The notes under the pieces: model-generated
The model's input: the letters and a program-made list of their open reading frames with translations, nothing else
Told to the model about the DNA's origin: nothing
Database searches by the model: none
Part shown: positions 10,629 through 19,949 of the stretch, piece after piece
How positions within the stretch are numbered: the stretch's first letter is position 1
Layout of the letters: the number at the start of each line of letters is the position of its first letter
DNA from: Euryodendron excelsum
Taxonomy: Eukaryota > Streptophyta > Magnoliopsida > Ericales > Pentaphylacaceae
Length of the DNA stretch: 64,000 nucleotides
Assembly (NCBI GenBank): GCA_033060915.1
Contig: CM065394.1
Coordinates: 16,953,501-17,017,500, forward strand
Direction of reading: 5' to 3'
Program-made: the position numbers and the translations under genes

Positions 10629-12115
10629 TGTTGGCCCAAAAGGTAACCTAAGAGAGGGAAGTGAATTGAGTTTTACAAAAGTTAAAGCAATTAAGATTAA
10701 TTATAATTAATCTAATCAATAGAATAGTAATTCAAGATGTATGCAATGCAATGTAAGTAATAATGAAATGAAAACAGAGCACAAGAAAAGCACACCAAGA
10801 ACTACCGAGATTCAGCCATAACTAATGATCTACGTCCTCACCCCAAGATTCCCTTGAAGTTTCTTTCCACTATGCTATTTCCAATTATAAAGTAGATGCT
10901 GATTTCAAAGTGCTCAGCTTACTTTGACACAAGAACTTCTTCTCAAGTTTTTTCAGCTACCAAGTGGTTTTGTCCAAGAACCACTTTAACTTACAAGTAT
11001 TTTTCTTTTACAAGAGAATACTCCAACTCTCACTTACAAGTATATGAAAAATATACAAATGAAATACAAACTCTCTATGAAGAGTAGATGGGAATTAAAT
11101 AGCTCACTAATTGCCAACTTAAAGACAAAGAGAATTTTTAGATTTTTCAGCTCAATTAATCAGTGAATATTGTATATCTTGTCCATAAATGCATTTGGAG
11201 ACTTATATATAAAGCTCTGAATTGATTTTGCCTGTTACAGGTTGTTGGAGCTTCATTAAATGCGAGCCCAGTTCAATATAACGTTTAAAAATATAGTCAT
11301 TAGTCCCCAAGTGTCGACACTTGATTTTCATGCATCGACACATCAAGTCTGCATTCTTCAGATTTTGTCCACTATCTCTATGTGTCGACACATTAAACTC
11401 ATGTGTCAACACATTACCCAAAAAATGTCCTTCATGCTTTCCTTGACCAATTTAGCCTCAGATAATCTAGAGATGTTCAGGGGATCTTCTCTTTGAGGTA
11501 TGATATTTTTCAAAAACACTTAAGATCTTTAAGGAGTCTTCTCTTTGGGGTATGATGATAATTTAAAGTCTTCAATCCATTGTGACAATATAAGAATATC
11601 TTCAATTCAATTTGGTTTCTTATAAATCTTTTCTTAGATTCTTCAAGGAGTCTTTGCACACATGATAAATTTTTCATTTGAATCACCTTCAATCTCTTTG
11701 AGTTCAAGTCACCTTCATTGAGTCTTTAGAAGCTTGAGAAAGTCTACTTTTTAAGCTCTCTCAATACATATAAACTTTCTTGAATCTTCACAGCCTTGAA
11801 GAAGTCCTCGTTTAAAATCTTTATAGAGACTTTGCAATCAAGATGAATTCTCTTTTTGAGCACCTTCAATCTCTTCGAATGCAAATAATTTGTTTAAAGT
11901 TTAAATGGGTGCAATTGCTCTATTTTGGTGCATGGCTCAACTTTTGGTGCATTGCTTGAACTTGTAAATGTTGTGCATCCGTTTCGATATGAATTAGACT
12001 TTAAGTCAAGTTTTAAGTCTAAATTATAATATTTATTAATCTGCATACTAATTAAATGTATTAGTAAACTAACACAATACTTAGTTATCATCAAAATCAA
12101 GGCATAAGGTCAACA
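10629..12115 (-). mobile_element. 5' LTR of the minus-strand copia element
   Basis: 1487 bp, bounded TGTTGG...GGTCAACA (plus-strand view) and abutting the PBS. A minus-strand TATA-like TATATATAAG is at 11203-11212. About 100-200 bp upstream of it lies a cluster of GTCGAC-centred palindromes (11309-11322 AAGTGTCGACACTT; 11380-11393 and 11401-11414 ATGTGTCRACACAT; a diverged one near 11331). A related LTR is found at 43725-44980. Confidence 0.85.
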
Positions 12116-12868
12116 ATTTTGTCCCTCCGACTTTGCTTGAGATTTCAATGTCATTTTTAATTTTTATTTCTTTTATTTAAGCCTTCTCACTTTTAAAAAT
12201 AAGCCAATGCAGTCCAACATCTTGAAATAGATGAGAAAAATTAAAAACTAATTACAATATGACATTTTCAACTATAAATCAGTTTCATTTTACTTGCTAA
12301 ATAAAAAGTCAATACAGTTTTATCCCTAAACTACAATAATGTAAGTTTGTGCTGCAATTGTTAACAAAAGAAATAAATACACACTTATACGATTTGTTAT
12401 CTAACACCCTATGTATGTTTTTTTGTCTTTAACAAAAAAAAAATATATAATTTTTAAAATATCCTTGATATTGGCAAGACCAACAATTGGTGGTCAGTAA
12501 AAGTAAGATTTTATAGATGATTTTGGTCATTTTATTAGACATTTTGAGAGTGTTTATAACATTTCATAGTCTTAAAAAATATTTTTTTTCCATTTGCTTT
12601 AGAGATTAGCATTGAATTTTGATTAAAAAAAGCCCCAAAGTTTGAATTTTATGAGGGTAAAAATGTAACTATTTTTGATTTAATAGGGTAAAGTGATATT
12701 AAAGTATAGTTTAGAGGGCTAAAATATAATTAATACTTAATTTTTTTACTTATTTATATAATATTAGACTGCATGGACTTACTTTTAAAAGTTGAAGAGA
12801 TTAAATAAAAGATATTAAAGCTGAGAGATGACATTGAAATTTGAGACAAAGTTAGAGAGACAATAATT
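12116..12868. mobile_element. Non-autonomous DNA element with about 105-bp inverted repeats
   Basis: The left 12116-12222 and the reverse complement of 12765-12868 align over about 105 bp. Shared phrases include TTTCAATGTCAT and CTTTTATTTAA. The interior is AT-rich and non-coding. It directly abuts the copia LTR, which apparently inserted at its edge, so the left target duplication is hidden. MULE-type is likely from TIR length but not proven. Confidence 0.75.
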
Positions 12869-13368
12869 ATTTACACTAAAATAATATTGATACTCGGATG
12901 TGTAATGAGATAGCATAAGAAATGGCTTCCTTAACTCGGGAGCCCTCTCTCAGCCGGTTATTTTGGGTTTATTTTTCTTCCCCTTGTTTGCATATATATT
13001 TTTTGTTTTTAAGTGCTGGTTTATTTGATTGGTTTGTATTTGCAAATGGATTTGCTTTCTATTTGTTTCATATTCCCTTTTCTCCCTTTTTTTTAGCTGC
13101 ATCTCTTGAACAAAAAAAAAACTCTGAAAAAATATCCACTGTATTTCATTTGACTTTTGCGAATAGTGCATTGTTAATGAATTGTAAAAATTGTCCATGT
13201 GATCATGCCACATAGCATTTTTCTTTTAAAAATATGATAGCTAATGAGAATAACTAGCTAAAATAAAAAGTAGTGTTTGAAGTTATTTCTTAAAAGTTGC
13301 CATTCAAAATAAAAATTATATTTGTTTATAATATTTCGGCTTTCCAAAGTAAAGAGTAATGTTGGAGA
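12869..13368. other. AT-rich spacer, no gene seen
   Basis: Short reading frames (for example 12922-13215) have no recognisable domain and low-complexity composition. Nothing supports a gene. Confidence 0.6.
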
Positions 13369-13718
13369 TAGGGGTGACCACACGACCGATGGTCCGCCCA
13401 ATCCCGCTTATCATTTATAGGACTTGAGATTTTTTTTAGCCCGATTAATTTAATAAAATGGCTTGAGAATTGTCTTATATATAATACTATATTTTTATAT
13501 TTTAAAATTATTTAAGATTAGTTATGATATTAGATTTTATATTACTTACATTATTTTTGAATAAAAATTATTTACTAAAAATATTTTTAGATTAAATATG
13601 TGAGTTTGAGAACCATAAATTTTATTTTAAGCAGACTTAAAATTTAATTTTAAACCTAATTAAAAATTATTTTAGTGTAGGCTCGCCCCACTTCACCCAA
13701 CCCAATGTTCAACCCCTA
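13369..13718. mobile_element. hAT-type MITE with 8-bp TSD
   Basis: 350 bp with terminal inverted repeats TAGGGGTGACC and (complement) TAGGGGTTGAA. Flanking 8-bp direct repeats are GTTGGAGA (13361-13368) and GTTGTAGA (13719-13726), one mismatch. The interior is AT-rich and non-coding. The 8-bp TSD and RGGGGTG-type ends fit hAT-derived MITEs. Confidence 0.8.
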
Positions 13719-14521
13719 GTTGTAGATGCTCTTATTCCACAAAATGTTAAACTAGGGCTTGGTTGATCTTAGCCCAATCCTACTAATACCTGTGGGCTCG
13801 TAAGTTACAGTTGCATGTTTTACTCTTCGAGTCTTTGGGTCTCTCTCTGGGGCTGATAACAGTCTTGTATATGGTGTCAGCTGTACCTTATTTTTGACTT
13901 TCCATGCTAGGTTCTTGTCAATCTATAGCTATGTTCATTTACAATTATCTAGATGGAATCGAGTTGATTCATATATGAGGTCAGTAACTAAGTTGGTGAG
14001 CTTGAAGCCTCGTTCTATGTTCCAATGCATTTTGTGTGCAGGGATGGTCTCAATAATGTTTATATGAATACGCGATATTAGTCAAAATTGATTTGTTGCT
14101 AGTTTGTGATGGTTTACATATTGCTTGTTGGTGTTGCTGGGCGAAGGAAGAAGTTTTATGGTCACAGAGAGTTATTTTGGTTGGCGTACTGATCACCAAA
14201 AAAACAAAAAAAGAAGTGAGTTGTTTGGGTTGCGGTATTAGTATGTATTGCCGGTTCCTATTATTTGAGAATTGAGACTATGGCGGAATCCATGGAAGTC
14301 AAAAATTTCACTTGCTCTTGTAAAAAATAAAAAGTAAAAAGTTAACCTGCTCTTTCTACAGACAATTGGTAGACAAATTCTGATAGCTAAATTGATTGGC
14401 ACCAATTGTACTGTTTTGGGCACAAGCTGTGAGGGTAGCTTTTGGGTGCTGGGAAGAAAAGTCACATTATTTCGCTGCCTCTATCTTGTGATGGTAACGA
14501 GTTTGATAAGCGGTATTCAGT
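13719..14521. other. Spacer between two DNA elements, no gene identified
   Basis: Mixed-composition DNA with only short reading frames. No domain, TIR or tandem repeat was recognised. Confidence 0.5.
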
Positions 14522-14689
14522 GGGTAATTTTTTTGAGAAAGGGAAAATTTTTTCTTATTTCTCAGTAATCCAGATTTAGTATCTTTTTAAATGGCGTTTT
14601 TATTAAAAATGCCTTTCCAAAAAACATTTTTTCATTGTAATTTCCCCTCCAACCTAGCAAAAAATTAGAAATACAAATACAAGCATATA

Positions 14690-14825
14690 AACGCTTTTTA
14701 AAAAGGCATTACTTTAGGCAAAAAAACACCTTTCGTAAAAGTATTATTCTATTTGAATAAACACCTTTCGTAAAAGCGTTTTTTCTTGTGAATAAATGCC
14801 TTTACGAAAGGCGTTTTTTTTGTGC
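14690..14825. repeat. Left array of about 41-bp palindromic units in the MULE-type element
   Basis: Units follow the frame AATAAAYRCC, then a dyad core, then GYRTTTTTT. The clearest has arms GCCTTT and AAAGGC around ACG. Neighbouring units contain CCTTTCGTAAAAG. The matching array at 17400-17505 has the same frame and orientation but another core. Confidence 0.75.
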
Positions 14826-14831
14826 CCTAAG

Positions 14832-16091
14832 TATATAACGCGGTCTATCTCTCTGGTGTCTCTCTCTCAGCTTTAAGGCCAACTCGAGACTCTCGCGTGC
14901 GTCTCTCTCTCTCGCTCAACTCTCGGGTCTCTCTCTCGCATCTCTCTTACAGGTATATATATACATATATATACAGTTTATTTGTTTCTTATTGTCTTCA
15001 GGCATGTATATCTTCCATATACATATTGTTTTCTATTTTATTTGTTTTCTATTGTTGTGAATGACTTGCCCAAGTATTTGTTTACCATTTGTTTTCTATT
15101 GTTGTTTAAATTAAATTTGAAAACAAAAAAAATGTTTAGGTTCTTAAAAAATTTTCAAATTTTGAATTATGTTCATTTCTTTTGTTTTTGGCTGAAGTAT
15201 GATTTTCTGTTAAAATAAAGTTAAAAAGGAAAAGAAAATAGAAAAAAAGTTAAAGAAAATAAAATTAAAAAATATTAGTTTTCTTTTAAAATAAAATTAA
15301 AATGTTTACTGTTTTTAGTTAGTTGTTAGGGAAATCATAATAAAATAAATAGATATGTCCAAAAAAATTACTTTTTATTTGGTTGCTCATAAAAAATGAG
15401 TATTTATAAGTAATTTATTTCTTTTTAGTTTTTTTTGTAAATTCAAGATCCAAACATATCTTAATTTTGTAACATTATGAATCCTTTAAAAGTAGAATAG
15501 TTAAATAAATAAATTTAAAGTCAAGTCTTCATTTTGACTATAAATAATGGATGTAAAGGTACTATTTGAAATATAAATCTTGTAAAAGAAAATAGTAGAA
15601 GGCTTTTAAAGTCTTAGGCTTTATATAAACTATAAAAAAACAAAAAGGTTTCGCCTATTTAAATATAAAAAAATTCACCTTAAATGGAAGATTTGTAAAA
15701 CTTTAAAAAAGTTTGAATACGCTGTTAAACATGGATGCTTTTTATTATTTTGTAAAGTATTTGATAAAGATTCTTCATTTTGTGTAGTAACCATAATCTT
15801 CCACTTTCGGTAAACAGTAAAAGAAAAAATGCTAATGGGTTTTAGGACAATTGTTTATGTGTGTAGATTACATAAATGAAAAAAAAAATAGTTCATGATT
15901 AAAGATCTTCACAACAAATTGAAGATATTTTTTTTTTAGCAAGTAATGCGTTCATGTAAAAAATATTAAATAGTAACCCTTGAATTTGTAAAAACAAAAT
16001 TATCATAGTTATATATTATTTTGACATTGTTTATGTGCTTGTACCTAGATGAGCTGGAATTAAGAATTGTTATTTAAGTACTGTGTTGTAG
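14832..16091 (+). promoter_or_regulatory. TATA box, CT-rich 5' leader and intron of the MULE-type element
   Basis: TATATAA lies at 14832-14838. A leader rich in CTCTCTC and CTCGAG-like phrases runs to 14952. A GT donor follows (CTTACAG then GTATATA at 14953), with an AG acceptor at 16090-16091 (TGTTGTAG). The predicted intron is 14953-16091, and the next exon has its ATG at 16126. Splice sites are read by eye only. Confidence 0.55.
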
Positions 16092-16125
16092 GTTCAACAA
16101 AGGTCATTTTGAAATTATCGGAAGC

Positions 16126-16980
16126 ATGACGACAACGGTAAATTTTTTTTTTTGTGGGGGGGGGGGGGGGGGGGGGGGGGGGGAGAAGATAGTACGAGAT
16201 CATAAAGAAGGTATAACTTATGATAGAAAGAGCAATGCATGTTATGATGTAGAACTGGGAACCTCACTTGGTGGGTTGCGGGATATGATCATTCTTATGA
16301 TGGATGAGTATAGACAACATGTAAATATAAAGTTTGTATATAGATACCCTTTGAGACGAAATGGAGAAGTATTGATATATAAGAAGTTGTCGGTGAAGGA
16401 CGACAAGACATTGCAAACTGTCTTTCAAATTTCCTGACTTGTATTGTGTTGAGATGTAAGTTGTGAAGGAGGAGAGCACAATGACCACCAGTATCGGTCG
16501 TTAAGCTGTTAATTAGGAAGATGTCCAGTCCTACGATGAAATCTTGAGGGGGGGGTGATGTGTCGGCCTTGGGAACATTTACTGAAATGCTTACAATTAG
16601 GCAGAGTAGTCAAATCGTCTTCCCAGATGATGTGTTAGGGCAACAAATGTCTAATCTTTTCACCTTATACAAGGATTACTCACAGCGTTAGAGTAATGTT
16701 AAACAATTACATGACTTTCAAAGTCCACCCATATATCACTCACAATATGCTTCGGGGCAAGAGGGGTGCATAGAGGCGAGAGGTTCTAGTGCAAGTATAG
16801 ATCTTGTAGAACGACTTGTGGGCCTTGATGACATTGGTAGACGGGTAGTTGAAGATGAAGATGAAGGTGAAGATGTAGATGTTGTTCAATCCGATAAAGA
16901 AGAGGAAGATATTGATGTTTTATTGAGAAATGATGATACGAGTGACACGAGTGACGTGCGAGAGTTGACGGCACGTTAAT
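16126..16980 (+). pseudogene. MULE transposase N-terminal remnant
   Basis: The open frame 16126-16437 starts MTTTVNFFF and runs through a poly-Gly stretch encoded by 28 consecutive G. It continues with KIVRDHKEGITYDRKSNACY, LRDMIILMMDEYRQHVNIKF and VYRYPLRRNGEVLIYKKLSV. The YRYPL plus basic/acidic pattern resembles the N-terminal domain that precedes the transposase core in plant MURA-like proteins. After a stop, 16610-16980 encodes a Glu/Asp-rich stretch (VEDEDEGEDVDVVQSDKEEE) typical of the acidic linker in those proteins. No DDE or SWIM domain follows. The family call is by pattern and is moderate; a captured host fragment is the main alternative. Confidence 0.5.
16156..16183 (+). repeat. 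Run of 28 G
   Basis: A homopolymer G tract inside the N-terminal remnant. It can be read as Gly codons and could form G-quadruplex structures. The exact length is prone to sequencing error. Confidence 0.85.
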
Positions 16981-17365
16981 CGGTGTCCCGGTTTGGAAGT
17001 TATGCAAAATTTTAGAATTTCAATACTTAGGTTTTCGAAGTTATGCCAACTCGGACGTTAGGGTACCAAAACGGGGAGGAAGGGTCTGGGGAGTGCGAAA
17101 CTTGACGACAGACACCGGTGTGACATGAGTGACGTGTGAGAGTTGACAGCACATCAATTGGTATCCCAGTTTGAAAGTTATGCAAAGTTTTAGAATTTTA
17201 ATACTTAGTTTTTCAGAGTTGTGCCAACTTGGGCGTTGGGGTACCGAAACGGGGAGGAAGGGTTCGGGGAATGCGAAACTTGATGGGAGAAACTGGTGTG
17301 ACACGAGTAACGTGTGAGAGTTGGCGGCATGTCAATCGGTATCCTGATTTGGAAGTTATGCAAGT
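16940..17365. repeat. 178-bp tandem repeat, about 2.4 copies
   Basis: GTGACGTGCGAGAG-type anchors start at 16951, 17129 and 17307, a period of 178 bp. The units carry a conserved GGGGAGGAAGGGT phrase. The repeat lies after the acidic-coding segment and before the right palindromic array. Confidence 0.88.
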
Positions 17366-17399
17366 TTTAGTTCAATAGGTTAAGATAAAAGTTTTGTTG

Positions 17400-17505
17400 A
17401 TATATGCGCCATTTGAAATGGCGTTTTTTCCCACGAATATATGCTATTTCAAATAACATTTTTTCAAGGAAATAAACACCATTTGAAATGGCAGTTTTAG
17501 GTGCA
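17400..17505. repeat. Right array of palindromic units in the MULE-type element
   Basis: Three units have cores GCCATTTGAAATGGC (perfect 15-nt dyad), CTATTTCAAATA and CCATTTGAAATGG. They are set in the same AATAAAYRCC ... GTTTTTT frame and the same orientation as the left array. Confidence 0.75.
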
Positions 17506-17690
17506 TTCTTATCATATTTTGCCTTCGTATTTATTAGGGTAGGGGTAGAAATTAAACGTAAAAAAGGTTTTTGGAAAGACATTTTTAATAAAAACGCTAT
17601 TTCAAAAAGCACTAAATCTCGGTTGCTGAATAAAACAGCACCCAAGTTGAAAAATAAGATTATTTTTTCCCTTTGTCAGGGAAATTTGCC

Positions 17691-19132
17691 GTATGCAGTC
17701 CATAGGTGGCTCAACAAAGAGAAAAATCAAAGACTTAAAGAAGTTGGCATGCTTCTAGGGTGAGGCATATTAAATTCGTTATGGTAAGTTTTAGTCGTAT
17801 GACATCTTATTTTATGTTTATTTTTGGATAAGTACTTTGTTGGTTAGTTTTTAATATGTTTTAAAAGTTTTATAAATTAGTAATATTTTGGTAATATCTA
17901 ATTTTTTTAGACATTAGCAATTGGGTTGTAGAATGGGTCAAGTTATATTATTGGCCTTCATTTTTGATGTTTCAGTTGGATTAAATGGGTTTTAGAAGTC
18001 GAAAGTATTGCTTCCAAAAGTCTAGTTTCCTATTAAGGAGTCCACATCGCATTTGGTGTAGGAGATCCCTAAGGGTCATAGATATCACTTTTATTTTTCT
18101 AATTCAAGGAGATGAATTTGGCTAAGTTTTTAGAACTGTTAAAAATACAATGGGAACTGTATGATGCAAGCCTAAGATTAACTGCTAGGAAGGTGATATG
18201 GGCACGATACGACACAGACACATTGACACAATAATATTAAAAAAATGCATAAAACAACAGTAGGGAACACTACAACAATTATATAATTAATTTTATTAGT
18301 TCTTGCTTATATAATTTTACTTCCACATAACATAAAAGACAACGAAAACTAAGACTAAGTTAAATTAAAAACCATCAATTCCTCAAGTTAAATATCTACA
18401 CATCATTCAACATAAATTCGTATAAGGACTTTGTATTTGTACTTGTTATCATTTATATTGAATAATGTATTTGTTTAACATTTATGTGTGCAATACGTCA
18501 TTGAAAATAAATATCGAAACAAGTAGCAGCTTGTGTGGCTCAATCAATAAACTAATAAATTAAGCACAAAAAGAGAAAGAGACCATGTCCGAGCAAACTC
18601 CAATAGAGAGATCCATTGCTGGTCCCATGAGAGATGGGAGTAGAGAGGAGAGTAGATAACGCAAAAGCAACTGTAGCCAGCTATACAGAGGGGAAAAGAG
18701 AAAAGAAAAAGGAAGGAACCTCAAGCTGAACAAGAGACGAGCGCTGAACGAGGGACGAGCAAAGAGAGAAGACTGATTGCTGGTGCCACTTCCTGCGGGC
18801 GGGTCATAGGCTAAAGGTATGGTCAGATTCCCTTTTTTCCTCCCTCTTCTGCTTTTTCGCCTGACTTTGCTACTTCTTTTTTCTTTACTTTTTTCGTTGG
18901 TTGCTAATCATAGATCCGCCAAATGCAAACTCTCAGGTTTACTCTTCTTTTGTGTGTCTCGGAAGCCCAGATCGTCAAACACGAATATAAAGGAGGAGCA
19001 ACGGATCTGGACCAACCTCTGGTTTCATCTCTCTTCTTCTTCTTCCCTCTACCAGCTGTGTCTCAGAGTTGTCCTGAAAGTGGACACATGTCTGGAGTGT
19101 GTCCAACAATTGTCTGGCTAAAAAAGTTAAAA
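17691..19132. other. Spacer between two MULEs, no gene identified
   Basis: A reading frame at 18819-19121 starts with a hydrophobic Leu/Phe run but comes from a CT-rich stretch and matches nothing known to me. Purine-rich text at 18640-18780 also has no recognisable product. Confidence 0.5.
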
Positions 19133-19720
19133 GGGTTAAATTCACTTTTCACGCTTACAATATACCTCCTGTCCCACTTTACCCCCTGTACTTTTAATTT
19201 AGGTAATCAACACCTTACAGTTTGAGTCATGCTTCAATGTGGCCCTCCTGGTAGATGCCGTCTATTTTCTTAACAGCAATGATGCACGTGCACTGTATAT
19301 GTCATTCAATGAGGGTCATTACGGGTAACTCACCCTGTCTCCCGCCCAAAGCAAGTTTGGGTAAGTCACCCCCATATGCTATTCAACAGGTCCTCAATGT
19401 CTACATAAGGAAAAATGTAACGAAGACATAAACGTTGAAGATAAGAAGGAAGAAAGAAAAAGGAAAAGCAAGAAGGAAGATAGGAAGAATGGAGGGAAGG
19501 CTTTGCATCTGTGGGAGACCAAGTCAGATGAGAACTTCATGGACATCTACGAACCCTGGATGAAGATTTGCAAGATGTGAAAAATATAGAGTAAGCCTAC
19601 AATGTATTTGTATAAATATCTAAATGAAGAAAAAAAATTTATATCTTTAATTTATTAATGTATATGGGTTATTTTACAGCAGCAAGGAGGGTGTGAGTTC
19701 TTTGTTTGGTATGACCCTCC

Positions 19721-19945
19721 ATGTGTCAACATCATTTTAAAAGCAAATGCCATACTAAAGTTACATTTCCATGTTCATAATTCATTAACCAATTCACATA
19801 AAATAAGCAAAATGAGGCTCATGTGTCAACATCATTTTGAAAGCAAATGCCATACAAAAGTTACATTTCTATGTTCATAATTCATCAACCATTTCATATA
19901 AAGTAAGCAAAATGGGGCCTATGTGTCAACATCATCTTGAAATTC
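19721..19945. repeat. 100-bp tandem repeat in the MULE, about 2.2 copies
   Basis: ATGTGTCAACATCAT anchors lie at exactly 19721, 19821 and 19921. The repeat is in the sub-terminal region beyond the transposase C-terminus. Confidence 0.9.
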
Positions 19946-19949
19946 TAAT

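Larger units (their letters stand above)
478..12115 (-). mobile_element. Decayed Ty1/copia retrotransposon, minus strand, interrupted by a solo LTR
   Basis: On the minus strand the order is 5' LTR (10629-12115), Met-tRNA-type PBS, gag, protease, integrase, RT and RNase H, which is the copia order. The insert at 1125-6459 interrupts RNase H. The 3' LTR was not recognised and may lie at or beyond the window start. Many in-frame stops, a damaged protease motif and an integrase catalytic change show it cannot move by itself. Two zinc knuckles and the YMDD box suggest a SIRE/Tork-like lineage, but the lineage is uncertain. Confidence 0.9.
14522..17690 (+). mobile_element. MULE-type element (3169 bp), internally deleted, 9-bp TSD
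   Basis: Flanked by GTATTCAGT (14513-14521) and GTATGCAGT (17691-17699), a 9-bp duplication with one mismatch. Ends GGGTAATTT and (complement) GGCAAATTT begin imperfect inverted repeats of about 110 bp. These share GCGTTTTTATTAAAAATG and CTTTCCAAAAA segments. Inside are a TATA box, CT-rich leader, one intron, the N-terminal part of a MULE-transposase-like protein and an acidic segment. The catalytic domain is missing, so it would depend on another element. Confidence 0.8.
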
